From Rhodospirillales bacterium (GTDB lineage: Bacteria > Pseudomonadota > Alphaproteobacteria > UBA828), in NCBI GenBank assembly GCA_026712885.1, contig JAPOPO010000187.1, positions 1 through 5,567 on the forward strand: 5,567 nucleotides of DNA, written 5' to 3'. The notes beneath the pieces were generated by a model. That model was given only the letters and a program-made list of their open reading frames with translations, had not been told where the DNA came from and made no database searches. The position numbers were made by a program, and so were the translations under genes. The stretch's first letter is position 1. Every line of letters begins with the position of its first letter. This document shows positions 1-5,554 of the stretch, in pieces.

Positions 1-1
1 G

Positions 2-124
2 GTCGAGTACGAGCTCACCGAGGACGGCCTGTACGTCGCCCAGCGGGTCCTCAGGGACGGCTGGCTGCAGATCGGCAAGCAGCGGGCGAACTGGGTCTAC
101 CTGCCGGCCAGGGGGCGGCCGTGA
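2..124 (+). CDS. trbG: TrbG/VirB9-like conjugal transfer protein, C-terminal fragment
   Basis: This is the last 40 codons of a gene that begins before the window; the frame is open from base 2 to the TGA at 122-124. The tail has the pattern seen at the end of the CagX/TrbG/VirB9 family: a V-x-Y strand, then a YVAQRVL strand (compare 'YvVdRlf' in TrbG proteins), then an L-Q-I-G turn and a final W-V-Y-L strand. Family members are periplasmic or outer-membrane components of the type IV secretion core complex, and their C-terminal beta domain binds VirB7-type lipoproteins and the VirB10 pore. Context supports the call, since the next gene, overlapping by four bases, is trbI, the usual neighbour of trbG. 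The fragment is short, so the assignment relies on pattern plus synteny; another beta-rich Trb protein is possible but less likely. Confidence 0.6.
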   Translation, partial: VEYELTEDGLYVAQRVLRDGWLQIGKQRANWVYLPARGRP

Positions 125-1407
125 GCAGCTGGATCCGCAGGCCGCGCAATCCCGTCGGCACACTGCCGAAGGGCCTGATCAACAAGGTCGGCATCATCGG
201 CGGGGCCGTCATCATGGCCCTGGTCATCATCACCTCGCCGTCGAGCGACGAGGAGGGCGAGGCCGCGGCGGCCGGGGGAACAACTGCCGGAGAGGAGGCC
301 GGGGAGCAGGCCGCGGGCGGGGAGGGTCTCGTGCGGTCGACCTCGGACGCGATCGAGAGGCTCAGGACGCAGGCCGCGCGGCTGCAGGCTGCGCGCGAGC
401 AGGAAGAGGCGGCGCGGCTGCAGGCGGCCACGGCTGGCGGGACGATTCCGCTCCGGCCCCGCGCCGTGGACCAGGGGCCGCTGCCGGGCCTTGCTCCGGG
501 CAGCGCACCCGAGCCGGAAACCCCTGAGCAGCAGCTTCGGGAGGAGTTGCGCCTGGCCGAGATCCGGCGGGCTCACGAGGCCTTGCGGTCGCCGGTCGTG
601 GCCTTCTCCTCGCGGCTGGACGCCGAGCAGGACGAGCCCGCGGCGGAATCTGCCCAGGAAGGTCCACCGCTGGTCACGGATCCGGCTCCCCGGGCCGCGG
701 ACTCCCCGCCGGCTGCCTCCCCGGAAGAGCTGGCCGAACTGCGGGTGCTGGCCGGCTCGCAGGGCGTGCCCGAGCCGGTCGATGCCGCGCCGACCCCGGC
801 CACGCAGCCAAAGGACCCTGCCGGTTGGGAGCGCATCTTCGAAGGCCAGCTCCTCGAGGCCGTGCTGGCTACCCAGTTGCGCGGCGACTTCACCGGTCCG
901 GTGGTCGCCATCGTCTCCTCCCCCCAGTGGTCCCGCGACCGCCAGCGGATCCTGATCCCGCGCGGTACGCGCGCGCTCGGCCGGGCCGAGGCCGTGGGGG
1001 ACTGGCAACAGGCCCGGCTCGCGGTCTCCTTCCACCGCCTGCTGTTCCCCGACGGCCGCTACATCCGCCTCGAGTTCGGGGCCCTGGACCAGGCCGGCGC
1101 GAGCGGCCTGCAGGACCGCGTCAACCGCCATTACCTCTCGACCATCGGCGCGGCTGGCGCCGTGGGCGTGATCTCCGGGCTGACCCTGCGGGGATCCCAG
1201 CCGTATGCCGGCGGCACCGACGGGGCCCGCGCGGGGGCCGGCATCGGCATGGGCCGCACCGCCGAGACGATCCTCGAGCGGTACCTGAACCGGCTGCCGA
1301 CAGTCACGATCCGCGCCGGACAGCGGCTGCGGATCATCTTCACGTCCGACGCGCTCGTGCCGCGGCCGGCGTTCCGATTGCATTCCGATTCCAGGAGGAC
1401 ACCATGA
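121..1407 (+). CDS. trbI: TrbI/VirB10 type IV secretion scaffold protein
   Basis: This 428-residue protein has the full TrbI/VirB10 layout. It has a short basic cytoplasmic N-terminus (about 1-19) and a single membrane segment at about 20-38 (hydrophobic, I/V/A/G-rich). A long Ala/Glu/Pro-rich periplasmic linker follows, with predicted coiled coil around 76-103 and 137-155. The beta-barrel domain lies at about 238-412. Family hallmarks in that domain are ILIPRGTRALG (277-287), LLFPDGRYIRL (307-317), GLQDRVNRHY (329-338), a G/A-rich segment at about 340-378 where the outer-membrane antenna helices lie, and the closing strand PTVTIRAGQRLRIIF (393-407). VirB10 proteins span from the inner to the outer membrane, form the core-complex pore and sense ATPase activity. 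The GTG start at 121 overlaps the upstream TGA (GTGA) and AGGGGG (110-115) lies 5 bases before it, which favours this start. No signal peptide is expected for this family. The linker contains a repeated AARLQAA heptad-like unit. Confidence 0.95.
   Translation: MSSWIRRPRNPVGTLPKGLINKVGIIGGAVIMALVIITSPSSDEEGEAAAAGGTTAGEEAGEQAAGGEGLVRSTSDAIERLRTQAARLQAAREQEEAARLQAATAGGTIPLRPRAVDQGPLPGLAPGSAPEPETPEQQLREELRLAEIRRAHEALRSPVVAFSSRLDAEQDEPAAESAQEGPPLVTDPAPRAADSPPAASPEELAELRVLAGSQGVPEPVDAAPTPATQPKDPAGWERIFEGQLLEAVLATQLRGDFTGPVVAIVSSPQWSRDRQRILIPRGTRALGRAEAVGDWQQARLAVSFHRLLFPDGRYIRLEFGALDQAGASGLQDRVNRHYLSTIGAAGAVGVISGLTLRGSQPYAGGTDGARAGAGIGMGRTAETILERYLNRLPTVTIRAGQRLRIIFTSDALVPRPAFRLHSDSRRTP
1393..1398 (+). 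promoter_or_regulatory. Ribosome binding site for trbJ
   Basis: A perfect AGGAGG lies 5 bases before the ATG at 1404, inside the 3' end of trbI. It fixes the trbJ start, which overlaps the trbI stop as ATGA. It is the strongest Shine-Dalgarno sequence in the operon, which fits a component needed in many copies. Confidence 0.85.
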
Positions 1408-2303
1408 CCCAATCCAGAGCTAGGCGCCGCCTGCTGCCGGCAGCGCTGGCAGCCCTGCTGCTGGCGGCCACCGCCACGGCGGGATTCCCCACCTTCGATG
1501 TCGCGGCCTTCGGCCAGCGCGTCCAGAAGGCGATCAACGACAACGCCCAACTGGCGGGCATTACCTCGCTTGTGACCAACACCACGACCATGATCAGCAC
1601 CCTGGACTCGCAGTTGGACCAGGCGTTCCAGTTCGCGGAGGGCCGCATCGGCGCCCTGGCGAACTGGAACGCGATGTTCCCCGCGGCGGACGTGCTGGGC
1701 GCCCCCGCCCAGGTCCAGGGCTGGATTACCCGCGCCGGTCAGATCCGCAACCGCGCGGCACGGCTGGCCGCGGGCTCGCTGGGCGCGCTGCCGACCGAGG
1801 CGGATGTCCGCGGCGCCTGGGCGGCGGCTCCGGTGACAACCCCGATCGGCACGCCCGTCGTGCATCCGCCGGCCGAGACACGGGCCGACCTCGGGGCCAG
1901 GCTGGCACGGGAGCGGGTCGCGGTCTTCGCCCGCCTCGACGCGATCACCAGCGCGCGGGCCGCGGCGGCCGAGCGCCACGCCCAACTGGCCGACGACATC
2001 CGCGGGCGCCTGGAGGGCATCGCCGCCGACCCGGGCGTGTCCGCGACGGCGCTGCAGCAGAAGCAGATCAGCGTGGCCGCGGCGCACGGCGACCTGATGG
2101 CCGCGCAGCTGCAGGTCGCGGCCCTGCGGGAGGAACTGGTGATCGAGGAGGCGGCCACCCGGCGCGAGGCTGCGGCCGCGTACCAGGCGGCGAAGCTGAA
2201 CGGGATCCGGGCGGCCTTCGACGGCACCGCCGCGATCATGGCCCGCTACGACGATGCGGGGGCCGACACCGCGTTCACCCGGCCGCAGCTGCCGGTTTAC
2301 TAG
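1404..2303 (+). CDS. trbJ: TrbJ/VirB5-like secreted conjugal transfer protein
   Basis: This 299-residue protein has a classical Sec signal peptide: basic MTQSRARRR, a Leu/Ala core, and an A-T-A cleavage site after about residue 26. There is no lipobox cysteine and I see no cysteine anywhere. The mature protein begins GFPTFDVAAFGQ, close to the 'G-x-P-v-F-D-x-x-N-l-x-Q' opening typical of P-type TrbJ proteins. The rest is almost entirely helical and Ala-rich, with long amphipathic helices at about 36-80 and 165-275 and a Pro/Thr-rich break at about 143-158, as in VirB5/TrbJ coiled-coil bundles. VirB5 sits at the tip of the pilus; TrbJ is needed for pilus formation and mating in RP4. The ATG is chosen over upstream in-frame codons because of the AGGAGG at 1393 and the signal peptide. 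Upstream sequence in the same frame overlaps trbI and is not coding. It lies between trbI and trbL, as in RP4. Confidence 0.85.
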   Translation: MTQSRARRRLLPAALAALLLAATATAGFPTFDVAAFGQRVQKAINDNAQLAGITSLVTNTTTMISTLDSQLDQAFQFAEGRIGALANWNAMFPAADVLGAPAQVQGWITRAGQIRNRAARLAAGSLGALPTEADVRGAWAAAPVTTPIGTPVVHPPAETRADLGARLARERVAVFARLDAITSARAAAAERHAQLADDIRGRLEGIAADPGVSATALQQKQISVAAAHGDLMAAQLQVAALREELVIEEAATRREAAAAYQAAKLNGIRAAFDGTAAIMARYDDAGADTAFTRPQLPVY

Positions 2304-2327
2304 CGCTGGCGAGCAGCTGAGCGAGGC

Positions 2328-2331
2328 GGAG
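2328..2331 (+). promoter_or_regulatory. Ribosome binding site for trbL
   Basis: GGAG sits 7 bases before the ATG at 2339, within the 35-base gap after trbJ. The gap (2304-2338) is the only non-overlapping junction in the operon. It contains no room for trbK and no visible promoter or terminator. Confidence 0.55.
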
Positions 2332-2338
2332 CAGACGC

Positions 2339-3334
2339 ATGCAGGTCGACCTGACGCAGGCCCAGCGGATCCACTCGAACGATCCGGGCGCCATCAAGGC
2401 CATGCTGGACAGCCTGACCGGGGACCTGCTGGCCGACATCGCGGGTCCCCTGCTGACCGCTGGCGAGAACATCTGGGAGGGCCTCGCGGCGGTCGTGATC
2501 GTCTGGACCGGCGTGCGGATCGCTCTCTCCGGAGGCGGATTCTCGGGCTGGGACCTCGCCCGGCTGGTGACCGCGCTGATGGTGCCGAGAACGATCCTCT
2601 TCTACTACGGCACGCCGATGCCAATCGGCGGGCAGACCCTGCCGGAGGCGATCGTGGGCATGGGCTCGTGGGTCGCCGACATGGTCACCCGCGACAGCTA
2701 CTCGGCGACCTGGCGGTGGATCGTGGACTTCTGTATGCGCGCGCTCACCGAAGCCTGGTCCGCGGGGAGCGACTGGGGCGTGTTCTGGATCCTCGGCATC
2801 GGGGACATGGCCGGCAACCTGATCGCCGGCGCCGTGCTGGCGGCACTGGCGGTGTTCATGGCGATCGTGTCGCTGCTGCTGGTGGTGATCGGCTACGCGC
2901 AAGTCATCTGGGCCCAGTTCGCGATCGCGATCGCGGTGGCGCTGGGACCGATCTTCGTCCCGTTCCTGCTCTTCGAACCGCTGGCGTTCCTCTTCTGGGG
3001 ATGGCTGCGGACGCTGCTCACGTACTCGCTGTACTCGGCGGTCGCGGCCTGCGTCGTGCGTGTGTTCCTGGGGGCGGTGCGGGCGGCCAGCGACGGCATC
3101 TGGAATTCGCTCACTCCCGACCTGGAGGCGCTCGGGGCGGCCCTGATGTGGATCGTCTCCTACCTCGTGCTCGCGCTGGCGGGGATCCTGGCGGCGTTCA
3201 AGATCCCCGAGCTGGCGTCGGGATTCGTCTCCGGGAGTGTCAGCGGGGGCGGCATGCTGGGAGCGCTGGCAGCGACCGCGACGGCCGGCAAGGCGGCCGT
3301 GATGGTCAAGGGCGCCGCGGCGTTGCGCAAGTGA
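2339..3334 (+). CDS. trbL: TrbL/VirB6 inner-membrane channel protein
   Basis: This is a 331-residue polytopic membrane protein of the TrbL/VirB6 family. Hydrophobic segments are visible at about 47-63, 75-90, 161-187, 193-216, 222-246 and 266-288. The N-terminal ~40 residues are soluble and the glycine-rich tail after 290 is likely cytoplasmic or loosely structured. The family signature is the run ALGPIFVPFLLF (201-212) followed by W-G-W-L-R-T-L-L-T-Y (220-229), matching the 'A-l-G-P-i-F-i...F-x-x-W-l-r-x-l-l-x-Y' core of VirB6. The motif FKIPELASGFVSG (287-299) is like the TrbL 'IP-x-l-A-s-x-l-v-g-G' segment. VirB6 forms part of the inner-membrane complex that passes the DNA-relaxase substrate. 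At 331 residues it is much shorter than RP4 TrbL and lacks a long hydrophilic C-terminal extension; its size is closer to VirB6. The start is supported by GGAG at 2328-2331. Its stop overlaps the next gene. Confidence 0.9.
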   Translation: MQVDLTQAQRIHSNDPGAIKAMLDSLTGDLLADIAGPLLTAGENIWEGLAAVVIVWTGVRIALSGGGFSGWDLARLVTALMVPRTILFYYGTPMPIGGQTLPEAIVGMGSWVADMVTRDSYSATWRWIVDFCMRALTEAWSAGSDWGVFWILGIGDMAGNLIAGAVLAALAVFMAIVSLLLVVIGYAQVIWAQFAIAIAVALGPIFVPFLLFEPLAFLFWGWLRTLLTYSLYSAVAACVVRVFLGAVRAASDGIWNSLTPDLEALGAALMWIVSYLVLALAGILAAFKIPELASGFVSGSVSGGGMLGALAATATAGKAAVMVKGAAALRK

Positions 3335-4224
3335 CCCGGGGGCGGCAATTGAACCGGGCGGCGCACACTGTCAGGGAGAGCGGGCCGGACCGCGGGCCGG
3401 AAGTTGGGCGGCCCCGTCCGGAGCGGCGCGGCCATCGCCGGGACATCGACCCGCGGCGCGAGCGTGTCAGCTTCGCCACCCGCCAAGCGCGGACGCTGGA
3501 AGACCTCGGGATCTACCGCTGCGCGGCCGTGGCGGACATCGCCGCCGAGCGCTTCGGGGGCCATCCCTACGCCGCGCGGCGGGGCATCGACCAGCTCAAG
3601 CGGCGCGGACTGGTAGAGGAATTTTCGGCGAGGGGTCCCAAGGGAGGGGCCTTCAAGGTCGTGCACCTTACCCACGCCGGGCGGCAAGAGGCACGGATCG
3701 GGCGGCGCGACGCACTGGATCCGGACCAGCGCTACTGGGGCGGGCGCGCCAAAGCGCGGGAGGCCTCCCACGAGGCCGGGGTCTACCGGGCCGGGCGGAA
3801 GGAATGCCGCCGGCTTGAGGGGGAGGGCGCAACGGTCAAGCGGGTCCGCTGCGACTCGGAACTCAAGTCGGCCGTCGCGAAGGCTGCGGAGAAGGCCAGG
3901 GCCCGGTCCGGACGCGAGGCGGCCGAGCAGGTCAAGCGGGCCGCCGCGGCGGCGCTCGGAGTGCCGGTCGTCGATGGCAAGGTGACCTACCCGGACCTGC
4001 AGATCGAGTATATCGACGCCGAGGGTCACGGCGGGCGGGTCAACGTCGAGGTCGCGACCGGGCACTACCGGGGAAAGGACATCTCCGCGAAGCTGGCGGC
4101 GGGCTTCCGGATGCACGCTGCGGACGGCCGGGCGAAGCGCAAAATCGACCTGGCACGTCTCGAAGGCCGCGGAGGCGGGGGCGGCGGAGGCAGCCGCGGC
4201 GAAGGGGGGTTGCTGGAGTTGTGA
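3331..4224 (+). CDS. Uncharacterised winged-helix protein with nuclease-like C-terminus (replication-relaxation-like)
   Basis: I do not recognise a named gene. The predicted 297-residue soluble protein starts at a GTG overlapping the trbL stop (GTGA). TTG at 3349 is an alternative start; neither has a strong ribosome binding site. Residues 1-47 are Arg-rich and probably disordered. Residues 48-122 look like a winged helix: helix TLEDLGIYR, then ADIAAERF, then a recognition-helix-like RRGIDQLKRRGLVEE, then a wing ending VVHLTHAGRQEA, like the 'yrLT-x-x-G' of MarR/PadR and Replic_Relax proteins. Helices follow at about 136-207, including VKRVRCDSELKSAV. Residues 218-262 read YPDLQIEY...VNVEVATGHYRGKDISAKLAAGF, a PD...E...K arrangement (D222, E240, K254) like a degenerate PD-(D/E)xK fold, but without a clean ExK. 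The tail has seven glycines (281-287). Position at the end of a trb operon suggests a DNA-processing or regulatory accessory. This role is inferred; the reading frame itself is well supported by overlaps on both sides. Confidence 0.75.
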   Translation: MTRGRQLNRAAHTVRESGPDRGPEVGRPRPERRGHRRDIDPRRERVSFATRQARTLEDLGIYRCAAVADIAAERFGGHPYAARRGIDQLKRRGLVEEFSARGPKGGAFKVVHLTHAGRQEARIGRRDALDPDQRYWGGRAKAREASHEAGVYRAGRKECRRLEGEGATVKRVRCDSELKSAVAKAAEKARARSGREAAEQVKRAAAAALGVPVVDGKVTYPDLQIEYIDAEGHGGRVNVEVATGHYRGKDISAKLAAGFRMHAADGRAKRKIDLARLEGRGGGGGGGSRGEGGLLEL

Positions 4225-5174
4225 TCGCGCACCTACAGGGCCGGGAGAAGGCCATCCAGGAACTCGGTTTCAAGCCCGAGGATGCCGAGTGGATCGCCCT
4301 GGTCGCGCTGCACAGCGGCGTGTTCCTGCGGTCCCAGTACGGGCGGTTCGTGGGGGACAACACCAGTACTGGCCGCAAGCGAGCCGAGCGTCTCGTCGGA
4401 GGGCTCCTGCAGCGTGGGCTCGGCTCTGACTACGATGTGCCGGGTCTGGGTCGGGTCTGCCGGCTGAAATCCCGGACCGTCTATCGCGCCCTGGGCGCCG
4501 AGCACATCCGCCACCGTAGGGACGCCGCCCAGCTAACCCTCCTCCGGCGCCTGCTATCGCTGGATTTTGTTCTCGGTGAGCTCGGGTTGCCCTGGCTGCC
4601 CACCGAGCCCGAGAAGGTGGCGGCGTTTGAGGCTTTGGGGATACCGAGACAGGTACTCCCGAAGCGAGTCTATGGATCCAAGAGGAAGGGGCGGACTGAA
4701 CGGCCATTCGGCTGGAAAATGCCGATTGCGTTCGCAGATGGGCTGGCGCGGTTTGTCTTCGTGGACATCGGCGGGGAGACGCATGAGGAGCTGCTCTCCT
4801 GGGGTGCGGAGCACGCCCCCCTGTGGTCCGCGCTCGCCGCGCGCGGCCTGCGGACGGAGGTGATCGCGGTGGCTCTGGCAAATGGGCGCTTGGTGGATAC
4901 GGAGCGCATTCTGACAGGGTGGACGGAACCCGGGATCAGGGTACCAGGGGCGCGCGTGAATGATGCCCAGCTGGACGAGTTGAAGCGGGCCGAGGGGGCG
5001 CTTGCTTCGCTCGACGAGCCCGCTATGTCGAAGTGGGGTGGGCTGAACGGAACGATCCGGCGAGTCGCCGAGTTGCAGCGGCGGAGGGATGCGGTGGGGC
5101 AAGAAGGGCCGGAGCGGATCCGTCTGGATGGGGTTCGGGTGTGCTCGGCTCAATTGGCGTGGACAGCGCGATGA
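4221..5174 (+). CDS. Uncharacterised winged-helix protein, possible partner of the preceding gene
   Basis: I do not recognise a named gene. It encodes 317 residues from a GTG overlapping the preceding stop (GTGA), with AAGGGGGG (4202-4209) 11 bases upstream and a too-close GGAG at 4215. Residues 20-91 look like a winged helix: EWIALVALHSGVFLRSQYGRF, a recognition-helix-like segment RKRAERLVGGLLQRGL, then a wing RVCRLKSRTVYRALG. A helical block with RHRRDAA...LLRRLLSLDFVL follows (97-118), then LPWLPTEPEKVAAFEALGI (123-141). Residues 164-233 form an alternating strand/helix unit, with strands KMPIAFA, RFVFVDIG and RTEVIAVAL around helix ELLSWGAEHAPLWSAL. This is similar in order to the C-terminal core of replication-relaxation proteins. 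I see no complete catalytic motif, membrane segment or signal peptide. Its third codon positions become less GC-rich than in the trb genes, especially after about 4560. It may be a distant relative of the preceding gene; a transcriptional regulator or relaxase helper are both possible. Confidence 0.72.
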   Translation: MIAHLQGREKAIQELGFKPEDAEWIALVALHSGVFLRSQYGRFVGDNTSTGRKRAERLVGGLLQRGLGSDYDVPGLGRVCRLKSRTVYRALGAEHIRHRRDAAQLTLLRRLLSLDFVLGELGLPWLPTEPEKVAAFEALGIPRQVLPKRVYGSKRKGRTERPFGWKMPIAFADGLARFVFVDIGGETHEELLSWGAEHAPLWSALAARGLRTEVIAVALANGRLVDTERILTGWTEPGIRVPGARVNDAQLDELKRAEGALASLDEPAMSKWGGLNGTIRRVAELQRRRDAVGQEGPERIRLDGVRVCSAQLAWTAR

Positions 5175-5197
5175 GGTGGCTGTGGTGGTAGTCCAGG

Positions 5198-5228
5198 GTG
5201 TCACGAAGCAATCAGCGGCTTGTGACAC
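5198..5228. terminator. Hairpin after the last operon gene, possible terminator
   Basis: GTGTCAC (5198-5204) and AAGC (5206-5209) pair with GCTT (5218-5221) and GTGACAC (5222-5228). This gives an 11-bp stem with one bulged G at 5205 and an 8-base loop. It begins 24 bases after the stop of the last gene and is followed by ATTTT (5229-5233), a short T run. Position fits termination of the trb operon, but the T tract is weak. The stem arms also belong to the TGTGACA repeat set, so it may instead be a protein-binding palindrome. Confidence 0.45.
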
Positions 5229-5395
5229 ATTTTCCGGGGGGCTTGTGACATTGATGGTCCCTGCAACTGCTTGCGACAGGCGGGCTTCCGTGGGGTCCAT
5301 CACGGTCTCGTGGCAGTCGGCGGGGTTGGGAAATGGTAGGAGCGACCCCCCCTTTCGGGCCCTGCGGACTGCCACGGGATCGTCACCTTGTGACA
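5219..5395 (+). repeat. CTTGTGACA motif repeats
   Basis: The 9-mer CTTGTGACA occurs exactly at 5219-5227, 5242-5250 and 5387-5395. A one-mismatch copy, CTTGCGACA, is at 5270-5278, and a reverse-oriented relative, TGTCACGAAG, is at 5199-5208. The first two copies are 23 bases apart, about two helical turns, and the next degenerate copy follows after 28. Repeated short motifs of this kind occur as operator sites or as transposase-binding repeats near the ends of insertion sequences. No transposase gene is visible here, so neither function can be fixed from the sequence. Confidence 0.7.
5302..5383. repeat. Long inverted repeat (17-bp stem with two wobble pairs)
   Basis: Bases 5302-5318 pair with 5367-5383. 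The core CGTGGCAGTC (5309-5318) is the exact reverse complement of GACTGCCACG (5367-5376). The remaining seven positions pair as well, two of them as G-T. The loop of 48 bases contains the left arm of the second, 15-bp inverted repeat, so the two repeats interleave. Confidence 0.7.
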
Positions 5396-5423
5396 TGATC
5401 CCGCGTCCGGGGGTCGCTCCTAC
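5336..5423. repeat. 88-bp element with perfect 15-bp inverted ends (REP/MITE-like)
   Basis: GTAGGAGCGACCCCC (5336-5350) is the exact reverse complement of GGGGGTCGCTCCTAC (5409-5423). The GTAG head followed by GAGCGAC is like the conserved ends of GTAG-type repetitive extragenic palindromes of gammaproteobacteria, here as two outward-headed copies like a BIME. The flanks GAAATG (5330-5335) and GAATTG (5424-5429) match at five of six bases and could be an eroded target duplication, which would favour a small transposon-derived element. The inverted repeat is certain; its class is inferred. Confidence 0.7.
5375..5403. repeat. Inner hairpin within the 88-bp element
   Basis: CGGGATCGTCAC (5375-5386) pairs with GTGAC (5390-5394) and GATCCCG (5397-5403), leaving a 3-base CTT loop and a 2-base AT bulge (5395-5396). 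The 12-bp stem overlaps the right arm of the 5302-5383 inverted repeat and contains one CTTGTGACA copy. It therefore competes with the longer pairing. There is no T run after it, so intrinsic termination on the + strand is unlikely. Confidence 0.65.
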
Positions 5424-5525
5424 GAATTGGGGATTATATACGAGATTACCCAGAGCGCCTCGCGGCTTGCGCGGAGAATTAGCACGTAGTTCGTTGATTT
5501 TATTGCATTTAGGGACGGTTTCCGC

Positions 5526-5554
5526 TTGACTCGCTGGGTAGACTCCTGTAAGAT
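5526..5554 (+). promoter_or_regulatory. Sigma70-type promoter reading out of the window
   Basis: The -35 box TTGACT (5526-5531, five of six consensus bases) and the -10 box TAAGAT (5549-5554, four of six) are separated by exactly 17 bases. An AT-rich stretch at about 5493-5511 upstream could help as an UP-like element. The expected transcription start is about 5561, which coincides with an ATG (5561-5563). The transcript could therefore be leaderless, or it could be a stable RNA or an mRNA whose start codon lies beyond the edge. TATAAG (5554-5559) is an alternative but badly spaced -10. Confidence 0.6.

Noticed and set aside
97..1383. A 428-codon open frame on the minus strand opposite trbI
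   Set aside because: It mirrors trbI in GC-rich DNA. Its translation is Arg/Gly/Pro-rich with no domain pattern, while the plus strand encodes a clear VirB10.
825..1403. Upstream in-frame extension of trbJ
   Set aside because: The extension is Arg/Pro-rich frameshadow of trbI. The ATG at 1404 has a perfect AGGAGG and a signal peptide directly after it.
1131..2087. A 318-codon minus-strand open frame across the trbI/trbJ junction
   Set aside because: It is antisense to two recognisable proteins, of low complexity, and without a ribosome binding site or family pattern.
2254..3330. Upstream in-frame extension of the gene after trbL
   Set aside because: It runs antiphase through trbL and gives an Arg/Gly/Ala-rich non-protein-like sequence. 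The GTG at 3331 overlapping the trbL stop is the sensible start.
5219..5278. CRISPR-like array
   Set aside because: The repeats are only 9 bases with spacers of 14-19 bases, degenerate and few. There is no 23-40 base conserved repeat.
4554..5396. Minus-strand open frame across the end of the last gene and the intergenic region
   Set aside because: Most of it is antisense to the last plus-strand gene and the rest translates the repeats. There is no ribosome binding site or domain.
5459..5476. Small hairpin CTCGCG-loop-CGCGGAG
   Set aside because: The stem is only 6 bp with a bulge and no T run, within the range expected by chance in this composition.
5089..5529. Plus-strand open frame of 146 codons through the intergenic repeats
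   Set aside because: It starts inside the last gene in another frame and reads through hairpins and inverted repeats, with no protein-like pattern.
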